The position numbers were made by a program, and so were the translations under genes. From the NCBI RefSeq assembly GCF_004801905.1, contig NZ_SSSN01000005.1:407500-471499 (forward strand): a DNA stretch of 64,000 bases, given 5' to 3'. The stretch is from Orlajensenia flava (GTDB lineage: Bacteria; Actinomycetota; Actinomycetes; Actinomycetales; Microbacteriaceae). How positions within the stretch are numbered: position 1 is the stretch's first letter; every line of letters starts with the position of its first letter. Of this stretch, positions 16,175 through 26,367 are shown one piece after another. Below the pieces are notes generated by a model. The model was not told where the DNA came from. It was given only the letters and a program-made list of their open reading frames with translations, and ran no database searches.

Positions 16175-19100
16175 ATGCCAACATCACGTAGGCGGCGATC
16201 CCTCGCCGTGCTCACGTCGGTGGCGACTCTCGGCATCATCGGGGCACTGCTCCCGGTTACTGCTGCGTTCGCCGACTCCAACCTCTCCCAGGGCAAGAGC
16301 GCCTCCGAGAGCTCTCACAACGACGTCTACCCGGCGTCCAACCTGTTCGACGGCAACCAGGCCACCTATTGGGAGAGCGCCAACAACGCCTTCCCGCAGT
16401 GGGCGCAGGTCGATCTCGGCTCCTCGGCATCCGTCGAGCGCCTGGTCCTCGAGATTCCGAACGGATGGGGAGCCCGCAACGAGACGATCGCCGTGTCGAC
16501 GAGCAGCGACGGATCGTCGTTCTCGACGATCAAGGCGGCGACGTCGTACGCCTTCCCCGGCGGCGCGAACACCCTCAATGTCGACGTTCCCGACACCACG
16601 GCGCGGTACGTGCGCCTCACCTTCACGGCGAACTCCGGATGGCCGGCCGGTCAGCTCTCCGAGCTCCAGGTGTTCGGCACGCCCGGCGGCGGGTCGAACC
16701 CCGGAGACCCGGGCAACCCCGGCAATCCCAACCCGCCCGGAGGCACCAAGCTCTCGCAGGGTCGCCCCATCACCGCATCCTCGACGGTGTTCACCTACGC
16801 AGCGGCCAACGCCAACGACGGTGACACCGGCACGTACTGGGAGAGCGGCGGAGGTGCGTATCCGGCGAACCTGACGGTGTCGCTGGCAACGTCGGCTTCT
16901 CTCAGCGGCGTGGTCGTGAAGCTGAATCCGTCCGCAGCCTGGGGCGCCCGTACCGAGAACGTCGCGGTGCAGGGCCGGGCATCCGGTGCCAGCGGATTCA
17001 CCACGCTGGTCGCAGCGGCGAACTACACCTTCGACCCGGCGACCGGCAACACGGTCAACATCCCGGTCTCCGGCAGCGCGCAGGACGTGCGGCTGGTCGT
17101 CACCTCGAACACGCAGGCGCCCGGTGCGCAGGCAGCCGAATTCGAGGTGTGGGGCACCCCTGCCGCAACGCCCGACCTCACCGTCACGGGCGTCACGGCG
17201 AGCCCGAGCGCTCCCAACGAGTCCCAAGCGATCGACCTGGCCGTCGCGGTGAAGAACGTCGGAACGGCGGCTTCTCCGGCCACATCGGTGCAGGCGAGCC
17301 TCGGTGGAAACGCGGTGGGCACGGCATCCGTCGGTGCTCTCGCGGTCGGTGCCAGCACCACGGTCCACGTCTCGGCCCCCGCTCAGGCGCAGGGCTCGTA
17401 CGCGATCATTGCCAAGGTCGACCCTGCTGGCTCGATCACGGAGCTGGACGAGACGAACAACACCTTCACCTCCTCGTCCAACCTCGTGGTCTCGGCCGTT
17501 CCGTCGGCCGACCTCGTCACAACGGTCACCTGGAACCCCAGCGCCCCGCAGGCCGGTCAGGCGACCGCGTTCTCGGTGGTCGTCAAGAACCAGGGCACCC
17601 TGCCGTCGAGCGCCTCGGCGCACGCGATCACGGTGACCGTCAAGGACGGAACCGGTGCGCCGGTCAAGACGCTCACCGGTTCGGTGAGCGGCGTGATCGC
17701 GGCGGGAGCGAGCAGCTCCGCGGTGAACGTCGGCTCGTGGACGGCGGCCAACGGCGGATACACCGTCACGGCATCCGTTGCGGCCGACTCCGCCGAGGTG
17801 GCGGCCAAGCAGTCCAACAACTCGACGACGGCCTCGCTGTTCGTCGGTCGCGGGGCGAACATGCCGTACACCTCGATCGAGGCCGAGACGGGCACGACAG
17901 GTGGCGGCGCAAGCGTTGTCGGCCCCAACCGCACCATCGGCGATCTCGCGGGTGAGGCATCCGGTCGTAAGGCCGTCGTGCTCGACAACACCGGGGAGTA
18001 CGTGCAGTTCACCACTCCGGTGGCGACCAACACGCTGGTGACGAGGTTCGCGATGCCGGATGCCGCAGGCGGGGGCGGGCAGACCAACACTCTCGCCCTC
18101 TACGTCGACGGCGTCTTCAAGCAGAACCTGTCGCTGACGAGTGCGTACGCGTGGCTCTACGGCAACGAGACCAACCCCGGCAACGACCCGGGTCAGGGCT
18201 CGCCGCGGCACATCTACGACGAGGCGAGCTTCCTGCTCACGTCGACGATTCCCGCCGGATCGACGATCAAGCTGCAGAAGGACTCGGGCAACACCGCCGC
18301 GTACTACTCCATCGACTTCGTCGACCTGGAGGTGGCCACGCCCATCGCCAACCCCGATCCGTCCCGCTACATCGTGCCAGCCGGCTTCAACCAGCAGGCG
18401 GTGCAGAACGCCATCAACGCCGTCATCGCCGACCCGAGCAAGCTCGGCGTCTACCTGCCGGCCGGCACCTACACCAACGACTACAAGTTCCAGGTGTACG
18501 GGCGTGCGATGAACATCATCGGCGCGGGGCCGTGGTTCACGAAGTTCACCGCACCCGGTGGAGCGACCAACACAGACATCGGCTTCAACGGGCAGAGTTC
18601 GTCGAGCGGTTCGACCTTCAGCGGGTTCAGCTACTTCGGCAACTACACGTCGCGCATCGACGGGCCGGGCAAGGTGTTCGACTTCACCAACGTGTCGAAC
18701 ATGACGGTAGACAACATCTGGGCCGAGCACATGATCTGCTTGTTCTGGGCGTCGAACATGGACAATTCCACGGTGCAGAACTCGCGCATCCGCGACACCT
18801 TCGCCGACGGAATCAACATGACGAACGGATCCTCCGGCAACCACGTCGTCAACAATTCGGCGCGCTCGACCGGTGACGACTCGTTCGCGCTGTTCGCGGC
18901 GACGGATGGCGGGGGAACCGGCCAGCAGGGCAACGTGTTCGAGAACCTGACCTCGCTGCTCACGTGGCGCGCGGCCGGGCTCGCGGTGTACGGCGGACAG
19001 GACAACACCTTCCGCAACATCTACATCGCCGACACGCTGGTCTACTCCGGGGTGACGATCTCGTCGCTCGACTTCGGCATCCCGATGGAGGGCTTTGGAC

Positions 19101-19528
19101 CGAAGACCACCACCTTCGACGGGATCACCGTCGTCAGGGGCGGCGGTCACTTCTGGGGCTCCCAGACGTTCCCGGCGGTATGGATGTTCTCCGCGTCGAA
19201 GACCTTCACCGCCATCTCGGTGAAGAACCTCGACATCATCGATCCGACTTACTCGGGCATCATGTTCCAGACGAACTACTCCGGCAGCCAGCCGCAGAAT
19301 CCGTTCCAGAACACGACGTTCCAGAACGTCAGCATCACGGGCGCCAAGAAGAGCGGCGACGCCTTCGACGCGAAGTCGGGATTCGGCATCTGGGTGAACG
19401 AGCTGCCCGAGCCCGGTCAGGGTCCGGCGGTCGGATCGGCCACCTTCACGGGAAGCCTGGTCTTCTCGGGCAACGCGCAGAACGTCAAGAACACCACGTC
19501 GACGTTCACGCTCAACCTCCCGCAGTAG
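16175..19528 (+). CDS. Secreted GH87-type alpha-1,3-glucanase (mycodextranase/mutanase)
   Basis: A 1117-residue exported enzyme. Signal peptide residues 1-33 (RRRR, a hydrophobic core, AAFA). Then two discoidin/F5-8C carbohydrate-binding domains (about 36-170 and 190-330) joined by a Gly/Pro/Asn linker, two CARDB Ig-like domains (about 333-435 and 440-560), a CBM6/35-like domain opening IEAETGTTGGG (about 570-730), and a right-handed beta-helix (about 735-1117). The helix carries FADGIN (Asp878) and STGDD (Asp901, Asp902); their 23/24-residue spacing equals that of the catalytic Asp triad known for GH87. It should cut alpha-1,3-glucan such as fungal wall glucan or mutan outside the cell. No wall anchor. 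AAGGA precedes the ATG. Confidence 0.85.
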   Translation: MPTSRRRRSLAVLTSVATLGIIGALLPVTAAFADSNLSQGKSASESSHNDVYPASNLFDGNQATYWESANNAFPQWAQVDLGSSASVERLVLEIPNGWGARNETIAVSTSSDGSSFSTIKAATSYAFPGGANTLNVDVPDTTARYVRLTFTANSGWPAGQLSELQVFGTPGGGSNPGDPGNPGNPNPPGGTKLSQGRPITASSTVFTYAAANANDGDTGTYWESGGGAYPANLTVSLATSASLSGVVVKLNPSAAWGARTENVAVQGRASGASGFTTLVAAANYTFDPATGNTVNIPVSGSAQDVRLVVTSNTQAPGAQAAEFEVWGTPAATPDLTVTGVTASPSAPNESQAIDLAVAVKNVGTAASPATSVQASLGGNAVGTASVGALAVGASTTVHVSAPAQAQGSYAIIAKVDPAGSITELDETNNTFTSSSNLVVSAVPSADLVTTVTWNPSAPQAGQATAFSVVVKNQGTLPSSASAHAITVTVKDGTGAPVKTLTGSVSGVIAAGASSSAVNVGSWTAANGGYTVTASVAADSAEVAAKQSNNSTTASLFVGRGANMPYTSIEAETGTTGGGASVVGPNRTIGDLAGEASGRKAVVLDNTGEYVQFTTPVATNTLVTRFAMPDAAGGGGQTNTLALYVDGVFKQNLSLTSAYAWLYGNETNPGNDPGQGSPRHIYDEASFLLTSTIPAGSTIKLQKDSGNTAAYYSIDFVDLEVATPIANPDPSRYIVPAGFNQQAVQNAINAVIADPSKLGVYLPAGTYTNDYKFQVYGRAMNIIGAGPWFTKFTAPGGATNTDIGFNGQSSSSGSTFSGFSYFGNYTSRIDGPGKVFDFTNVSNMTVDNIWAEHMICLFWASNMDNSTVQNSRIRDTFADGINMTNGSSGNHVVNNSARSTGDDSFALFAATDGGGTGQQGNVFENLTSLLTWRAAGLAVYGGQDNTFRNIYIADTLVYSGVTISSLDFGIPMEGFGPKTTTFDGITVVRGGGHFWGSQTFPAVWMFSASKTFTAISVKNLDIIDPTYSGIMFQTNYSGSQPQNPFQNTTFQNVSITGAKKSGDAFDAKSGFGIWVNELPEPGQGPAVGSATFTGSLVFSGNAQNVKNTTSTFTLNLPQ

Positions 19529-19544
19529 CACTCATCACCATCGG

Positions 19545-19572
19545 CGGCCGTCGGGAGCGATCCCGGCGGCCG
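19545..19572 (+). terminator. Hairpin terminator after the glucanase
   Basis: A 12-bp stem with one G-T pair and a GCGA tetraloop, 16 bases after the stop codon. It is the likely end of the single-gene transcript. Confidence 0.65.
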
Positions 19573-19667
19573 TCGTCGTGTCAGGGACCGTGGAACGCAG
19601 GACCACAGCGCCGATGACCGCTATATGCGTCTATCGGCGACCAGATCCTGCATCTCTCTGCTGGCAC

Positions 19668-20033
19668 TCACCGGCTGGCGGCGGCCTCCACGAGCTGAAG
19701 GGTTAGCGGCATCGCGAGTGCGGAGCCCGCCGCGACTCCACCCAGGATGAAGAGTCGTCGTCGCGGAAAGCGCCGCCGGTCCGCCAAACCCAGCGCCACG
19801 GCGGTCAGCCCGAACGTTGCGATTCCGCAGAGAGCGGCGAGCCCGAAGAAGAGGCTCGAATAGTGCTTGATGGGTTCTCCGTGAGCGAGCTCTCCGGCGA
19901 ACAGCGGCGAGGCCACCAGGATGAACACGATCTCCGCCGCGAAAAGCACGCACACAACTTTCCAGACGCTGCGCGTCCGACCAAGCTGCCATTCGTCGCC
20001 GTCATTCCACTCGGCCTCATCCTCGGAGTCCAC
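19668..20033 (-). CDS. Small membrane protein, unknown function
   Basis: A 121-residue protein: an acidic N-terminus (MDSEDEAEWNDGDEW), then three hydrophobic segments (about residues 25-45, 60-82 and 92-112) separated by a basic RRRFPRRR loop. No family recognised. Codon use is less G/C-biased than in its neighbours, but the charge and hydrophobic pattern look like a real membrane protein. It lies alone, divergent from the LacI regulator. Confidence 0.55.
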   Translation of the reverse strand: MDSEDEAEWNDGDEWQLGRTRSVWKVVCVLFAAEIVFILVASPLFAGELAHGEPIKHYSSLFFGLAALCGIATFGLTAVALGLADRRRFPRRRLFILGGVAAGSALAMPLTLQLVEAAASR

Positions 20034-20135
20034 AGTCCAACGCTATCTGTTCGAGGTTGCATGTCGTTGGCGGAATATGACGCTGGCGCTCTGCGGGCGG
20101 CTCCGCCGTACGCTGCCCGCATCGATCGCAACGGC

Positions 20136-20150
20136 ATGTGACAGTCACAT
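20136..20150. promoter_or_regulatory. Palindromic operator ATGTGACAGTCACAT
   Basis: A perfect 15-base palindrome 80 bases before the LacI-family gene. The same half-site (ATGTGA/TCACAT) recurs at 20201 and 21321, so it is probably bound by that regulator. Confidence 0.55.
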
Positions 20151-20200
20151 CGTGATTTTCGACTCGACGCGACGTGTGCATAATTGAACCGAGTTTGTCC

Positions 20201-20216
20201 ATGTGAACGTGAACAT
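20201..20216. promoter_or_regulatory. Second operator ATGTGAACGTGAACAT
   Basis: An imperfect inverted repeat 14 bases before the LacI start, sharing the ATGTGAAC half-site with the site before the ABC genes. It is likely the autoregulatory site. Confidence 0.5.
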
Positions 20217-20230
20217 CGATCGGTCAGCCA

Positions 20231-21265
20231 ATGTCGCCAGAGCCGCAGAAGGGTCGTGCGCCCAGCATTCGGGACGTCGCACGCCTCGCCGGTGTCTCGC
20301 ACCAGACCGTGTCGCGCGTGCTCAACGGGCACGAGAGCATCCGCGATGAGACTCGCCAGCGTGTGCGCGAGGCGATGGAGGCGCTCAAGTATCGCCCCAA
20401 TCGTGCAGCGCGAGCACTGGTCACGAGTCGATCGCGAACGATCGGCGTGCTCTCGGCCACGCATGGAGAGTACGGCCCATCCTCAAGCATCGCGGCCATC
20501 GAGGACGCGGCACGCGATCAGGGCTATTACGTCAACACCGCCAACCTCGCCTCATCCTCTCCCGGTGCGATCATCGAGGCGCTCAAGCATCTGCTGCTTC
20601 AGGACATCGAGGGCCTCATCGTGATGGCGCCGCAGGTGCGGGTGTTCGACGTGCTGGCCGGCATGGCGATCGACGTGCCCTATGTGAGCCTGCAGTCCAC
20701 CGGCCACGGCGACCATCGTGCACTCGCGATCGACCAGATCGCCGGGGCGCGAGCAGCTACGCAGCACCTCATCGACCTCGGCCACGAGGAGATCGTGCAT
20801 GTCGCCGGTCCCCAGGACTGGATCGAGGCCGAAGCGCGGATGCGCGGCTTCCTCGACGCGGTGATCGACGCCGACTTGCGCACGCACCCGCCGATCCTGG
20901 GGGATTGGAGTGCGGACTTCGGTTACTTCGCCGGCAAGGAGTTGCTGCGCTACCGGGACTTCACCGCCGTGTTCGCCGGCAACGACCTCATGGCTGTCGG
21001 GCTGATGCACGCCTTCCGCGATGCAGGAGTCGACGTTCCCGGAGAGATCAGCGTCGTCGGCTTCGACGACATCCCGCTCGCGCAGCATGTCTGGCCGCCG
21101 CTGACCACCGTGCACCAGGAGTTCGGCGAGGTCGGCCGTCGCGCCGTCGCACTGCTCCTGGGTGAGGTGCGCGGAACGCCCGTCGACGGCGACGAGGAGA
21201 TCGTCCCGAGCCTCGTCACCCGGGCGTCCAGCGGGCCCGCGCACGCCGTCGTCGGCCGTTACTGA
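20231..21265 (+). CDS. LacI-family sugar regulator
   Basis: A 344-residue repressor. The N-terminal helix-turn-helix with hinge reads SIRDVARLAGVSHQTVSRVLNGHESIRDETRQRV and then YRPNRAARALVTSRS; the rest is a periplasmic-binding-protein-like sugar domain (about 65-340) including AVFAGNDLMAVGLMHAFRDAGVDVPGEISVVGFDDIP. It sits directly before a sugar ABC transporter transcribed in the same direction. Shared palindromes lie before both this gene and the transporter, so it probably represses both until its sugar arrives. Confidence 0.92.
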   Translation: MSPEPQKGRAPSIRDVARLAGVSHQTVSRVLNGHESIRDETRQRVREAMEALKYRPNRAARALVTSRSRTIGVLSATHGEYGPSSSIAAIEDAARDQGYYVNTANLASSSPGAIIEALKHLLLQDIEGLIVMAPQVRVFDVLAGMAIDVPYVSLQSTGHGDHRALAIDQIAGARAATQHLIDLGHEEIVHVAGPQDWIEAEARMRGFLDAVIDADLRTHPPILGDWSADFGYFAGKELLRYRDFTAVFAGNDLMAVGLMHAFRDAGVDVPGEISVVGFDDIPLAQHVWPPLTTVHQEFGEVGRRAVALLLGEVRGTPVDGDEEIVPSLVTRASSGPAHAVVGRY

Positions 21266-21283
21266 AGCGTGACGCGAGTCAAC

Positions 21284-21347
21284 TTGACATCGACATCACC
21301 GAGAGCCACGATTAGACCCGATGTGAACGGTCACACGAACGTCACAT
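21284..21347 (+). promoter_or_regulatory. Promoter and LacI operator of the first sugar ABC operon
   Basis: TTGACA (21284-21289) is a clear -35 box; the -10 is weaker, around 21307-21317. Just downstream, ATGTGAACGGTCACAC (21321-21336) is an inverted repeat with perfect TGTGA/TCACA arms, followed by another GAACGTCACAT half-site to 21347. The position is right for a LacI-type roadblock or overlap operator. The remaining bases to 21503 hold a weak 38-codon frame from GTG 21385 that I do not call as a gene. Confidence 0.55.
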
Positions 21348-21503
21348 CCGCAATCCGACCCATCCTTGACATCGGAGTCAGACCGTGAGCGACCTGTCGC
21401 AGATTCGGAGCAGCACTGCTGCTCGTCTGCGCTCCGCTGTGACGGGCACCGATGAGGGTGCGCCGGAATCCACGATCAGCCACGGTTCGGAAGGAAGATA
21501 GCG

Positions 21504-23056
<1,553 letters not shown>

Positions 23057-23057
<1 letters not shown>

Positions 23058-24421
23058 TGAGCACCAACACGAGTTCGACCAGCTCGACGACCAGCGCTCC
23101 TGAGAAGGACGGCAGTCGTCGCAAGCTGTTCGGCGGAGCCAACCTCCGTCAGTTCGGCATCCTGGGCAGCCTGGTGGTCATCATCCTGCTGTTCCAGTTG
23201 CTCACGTTCCTGAAGACGGGGCGAGGCCTGACGCTCGACCCCAACAACCTCATCAACGTCATCAACCAGTACTCCTACATCCTGATCCTCGCGATCGGCA
23301 TGGTGATGGTCATCATCGCCGGCCACATCGACCTGTCGGTCGGCTCGGTCGCCGCGTTCACCGGCATCGTGGTGGCGAAGTCGATGGCCGACTGGAACCT
23401 CCCTTGGCCGCTCGCGATCGTGCTCGGCCTCGTCGTCGGTGCCCTGATCGGAGCGTGGCAGGGCTTCTGGGTCGCCTATATAGGTGTACCGGCGTTCATC
23501 GTGACGTTGGCGGGCATGCTCATCTTCCGAGGTGGCAACCAGTTCATCGGGCAGTCGACCTCCGTGCCGGTCCCCGAGGGCTTCACCTTCATCGGTGCCG
23601 GTTACATCCCCGACTTCGGACCGTTCCCATTCAGCGCCGGCACGATGATCCTCGGCATCCTGGGGGCGGGCTGGATCGTCTACCACGAGTGGAACGCCCG
23701 TCGCGTCCAGAAGAAGATGGGCTCGGAGATGGCGCCGCTGTGGACCAGCGTCGTCAAGGCCGCGTTCCTCGCCATCGTGATCCTCACGGCAGCCTGGCTG
23801 TTCGCCAACGGTCGCGCCGGCACGAGCTTCCCGATCTCGGGCATCATCCTCGTCATCCTCGTCATCCTGTACTCCTTCATCACGCGCAACACCATCGGCG
23901 GCCGCCACATCTACGCCGTCGGCGGCAACCGACTCGCCGCGACGCTCTCGGGCGTCAAGGACCGCCGTGTCGACTTCTTCGTGATGATGAACATGTCGAT
24001 CCTGGCCGCCGTCGCAGGCATGATCTACGTGGCCCGCGCCACGGCGTCCGGCCCTCAGGACGGCAACGGCTGGGAGCTCGACGCGATCGCCGCCGTGTTC
24101 ATCGGTGGAGCGGCTGTCTCCGGTGGCATCGGAACGGTCATCGGCTCCATCGTCGGTGGTCTCGTCATGGCCTTCCTGAACAACGGCCTGCAGCTCATGG
24201 GCGCCAGCGCCGACATCGTCCAGATCATCAAGGGCCTCGTGCTGCTGATCGCTGTCGGCGTCGATGTCTGGAGCAAGTCGCAGGGTCGGCCGTCGATCAT
24301 CGGCCTCTGGGGCGGCAAGCGCAAGGGCCGGTTCGAATCGGCCCAGGCGCAGGAGGCTCCGACCGTCGTTCCCGACACCGACAACGCGACGTCGCAGCCC
24401 GCTGACCTCACCCGCAACTGA
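23057..24421 (+). CDS. Sugar ABC transporter permease (GguB/XylH type)
   Basis: A 454-residue membrane protein with about ten helices. It has the CUT2 permease signatures AIGMVMVIIAGHIDLSVGSVAAFTG, PAFIVTLAGMLIFRGGN and GGRHIYAVGGNRLAATLSGVK, and ends with a hydrophilic tail. The ATG overlaps the last base of the ATPase stop, so the two are translated together. The N-terminal 25 residues are Ser/Thr-rich and cytosolic. Confidence 0.92.
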
Positions 24422-24477
24422 CTTTTCCCTCTCGTTTCATCCCTGCACCACCCCCACCACAACAGAAAGTGAAATCA

Positions 24478-25590
24478 ATGAAGAAGATCGCTTTGGTCTC
24501 AGTCGCGGTCGCGGCTGCGGCTGCGCTCGCCCTCGCGGGTTGCTCGTCAGACCGCGGCGGCAGCGGAGGATCGACCTCCGCCGCAGGCTTCGCGGCTGAC
24601 TCGACCATCGGCATCGCCCTTCCGGACAAGACCTCGGAGAACTGGGTTCTCGCCGGTGGCCTGTTCACCGACGGTCTCAAGAAGGCCGGCTTCAAGGGCG
24701 ACGTGCAATACGCCCCGGCCAGCAACACGGTCGCCGAGCAGCAGAACCAGATCTCCTCGATGGTCACCAACGGTGCCAAGGTCATCGTCATCGGCGCGAA
24801 GGACGGCAAGCAGCTGGGCACCCAGCTCCAGCAGGCCGCCGACGCCGGCGTCAAGGTCATCGCCTACGACCGTCTGATCGAGAACACGAAGAACGTCGAC
24901 TACTACGTCGCGTTCGACAACTTCAAGGTCGGCCAGCTGCAGGGCCAGGCTCTGCTCGACGGACTCAAGAAGCGCTCGGGCCACGACGCTCCGTGGAACA
25001 TCGAGCTGTTCTCGGGCTCGCCCGACGACGCCAACGCCGCCGTGTTCTTCAACGGTGCGATGGACGTGCTCAAGCCGAAGATCGACGACGGCACCCTGAA
25101 GGTGCTTTCGGGCCAGACCGCGGTTGCCCAGACGGCGACCCAGGGCTGGGAGGCCGAGAACGCTCAGAGCCGCATGGACACGCTGCTCACGGGTAACTAC
25201 ACCAGCGCGACCCTCGACGGCGTCCTGTCGCCGAACGACACGCTCGCCCGTGCGATCATCACCTCGATCACGCAGGCCGGTAAGGACATCTCGAAGATCA
25301 CCGTCACCGGTCAGGACTCCGAGGTCGAGTCGGTCAAGTCGATCATGGCTGGCCAGCAGTACTCCACCATCAACAAGGACACCACCCTCCTGGTTGCTCA
25401 GACGATCAAGATGATCGGCCAGCTCCAGAAGGGCGAGAAGGTCGACGTCAACGACACCAAGCAGTACGACAACGGTGTCAAGGTCGTTCCCGCTTACCTG
25501 CTTGCTCCGGTCATCGTGACCAAAGAGAACGCAGCGGAGGCGTACAAGAACAACCCGAACCTCCTCGCGATCGTGAAGGCTGCTTCCTGA
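24478..25590 (+). CDS. Sugar-binding lipoprotein (ChvE type)
   Basis: A 370-residue extracytoplasmic binding protein. The start MKKIALVSVAVAAAAALALAGCSSD is a lipoprotein signal with lipobox LALAGC, so the mature protein is anchored at the Cys. A two-lobed ChvE/XylF-like sugar domain follows, with [37 protein letters not shown] and LFSGSPDDANA. The ATG at 24478 is preferred to an in-frame GTG at 24469 because it puts Lys-Lys directly before the hydrophobic core. It is the last gene of the operon and is followed by a strong terminator. Confidence 0.92.
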   Translation: MKKIALVSVAVAAAAALALAGCSSDRGGSGGSTSAAGFAADSTIGIALPDKTSENWVLAGGLFTDGLKKAGFKGDVQYAPASNTVAEQQNQISSMVTNGAKVIVIGAKDGKQLGTQLQQAADAGVKVIAYDRLIENTKNVDYYVAFDNFKVGQLQGQALLDGLKKRSGHDAPWNIELFSGSPDDANAAVFFNGAMDVLKPKIDDGTLKVLSGQTAVAQTATQGWEAENAQSRMDTLLTGNYTSATLDGVLSPNDTLARAIITSITQAGKDISKITVTGQDSEVESVKSIMAGQQYSTINKDTTLLVAQTIKMIGQLQKGEKVDVNDTKQYDNGVKVVPAYLLAPVIVTKENAAEAYKNNPNLLAIVKAAS

Positions 25591-25606
25591 GCCGTCGCAT
25601 CAACCC

Positions 25607-25642
25607 GGTCGACCCTCGCTCTCTCGGGAGCGGGGGTCGACC
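25607..25642 (+). terminator. Terminator of the first sugar ABC operon
   Basis: A roughly 15-bp stem (GGTCGACCCTCGCTC against its near-complement, with one G-T pair) and a short loop, 17 bases after the binding-protein stop. Confidence 0.7.
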
Positions 25643-25695
25643 TCGTTAACCCGAACGGTCGACCGTGAATGGGATCCGGCCCGTTCGGCCCGAAC

Positions 25696-26070
25696 TCAGT
25701 CGCGCTTCGGAAGCTCCTGCAAGGTCCAGCGATTGCCGTCGGGGTCGGCGAAGGTGACGAATCGTCCCCAGGACTGCTCATCGACCGGGGTGGCGTCCAC
25801 GCCGTTGTCGACGAGATGGCGGTAGGCCTCGTCGGCATCCGGAATGACCACCTGGATGCCGCTCTGCTCGCCCGGCTTCATGGTGATGCCGAGGTTGGTG
25901 CCGAACGCGATGGAGCACGCCGAACCGGGAGGCGTGAGCTGCACGAACCGTAGCCCGTCGAAAGGCACCTGGTCGAAGTCGGCGTGGAAGCCGACCTGGT
26001 CGACGTAGAACGCCTTCGCTCGGTCCACGTCGGTGACCGGTATGAAGATGAGTTCGATCTTCCAGTCCAT
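25696..26070 (-). CDS. VOC-family (glyoxalase-like) protein
   Basis: A 124-residue protein with two beta-alpha-beta-beta-beta repeats. It opens IELIFIPVTDVDRAKAFYVDQVGF and ends WGRFVTFADPDGNRWTLQELP, the usual vicinal-oxygen-chelate pattern with a conserved Glu near the end. Such proteins act as metal-dependent lyases, dioxygenases or resistance proteins; the role here is unknown. It lies between two sugar operons on the opposite strand. Confidence 0.85.
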   Translation of the reverse strand: MDWKIELIFIPVTDVDRAKAFYVDQVGFHADFDQVPFDGLRFVQLTPPGSACSIAFGTNLGITMKPGEQSGIQVVIPDADEAYRHLVDNGVDATPVDEQSWGRFVTFADPDGNRWTLQELPKRD

Positions 26071-26274
26071 GCGTATCCTCCTCGATCCGGGCGGATGAGT
26101 CGCCGCCTCAACACCGTCACGCTACGCCCGACCACCGACATCCGCCGTGGCTCGCAGCCCACCCTCGGGCTCGCTGCCCAGGTTCTAACACGGGCGGCGA
26201 GCGCTTCGCCTGGCGGCGAGGTGGAGGGAAGCCGCAGATGGGCGAGCCGCCGTGCATAACGGTTCGGCAACGGC

Positions 26275-26328
26275 TTGCGCAATCCGGGATCGTTAGCGCT
26301 AACATCAACGCGTACCGTTAGCGCTAAC
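26275..26328 (+). promoter_or_regulatory. Arabinose operon promoter with two GTTAGCGCTAAC operators
   Basis: Two perfect 12-base palindromes, GTTAGCGCTAAC, at 26292-26303 and 26317-26328 lie 25 bases apart. The first overlaps a possible -10 (TAACAT, 26300-26305) with TTGCGC as a poor -35 at 26275-26280 (19-base spacer). This is the classic form of a LacI-family operator. The LacI gene at the end of this operon (34667) is the best candidate to bind it (inference). Confidence 0.65.
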
Positions 26329-26367
26329 ACCAGCAGCGCGACACCGGCAGACAAAGGAGTTCACCAG

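Noticed and set aside
16184-19531. A 1115-codon open frame antisense to the glucanase
   Set aside because: It mirrors the real gene almost base for base and encodes Arg/Val/Gly-rich nonsense with no domains or signal.
21385-21501. A 38-codon frame (GTG start) ending just before the first sugar ATPase
   Set aside because: Third-position G/C is clearly lower than in genes here, there is no ribosome site and the composition is not peptide-leader-like.
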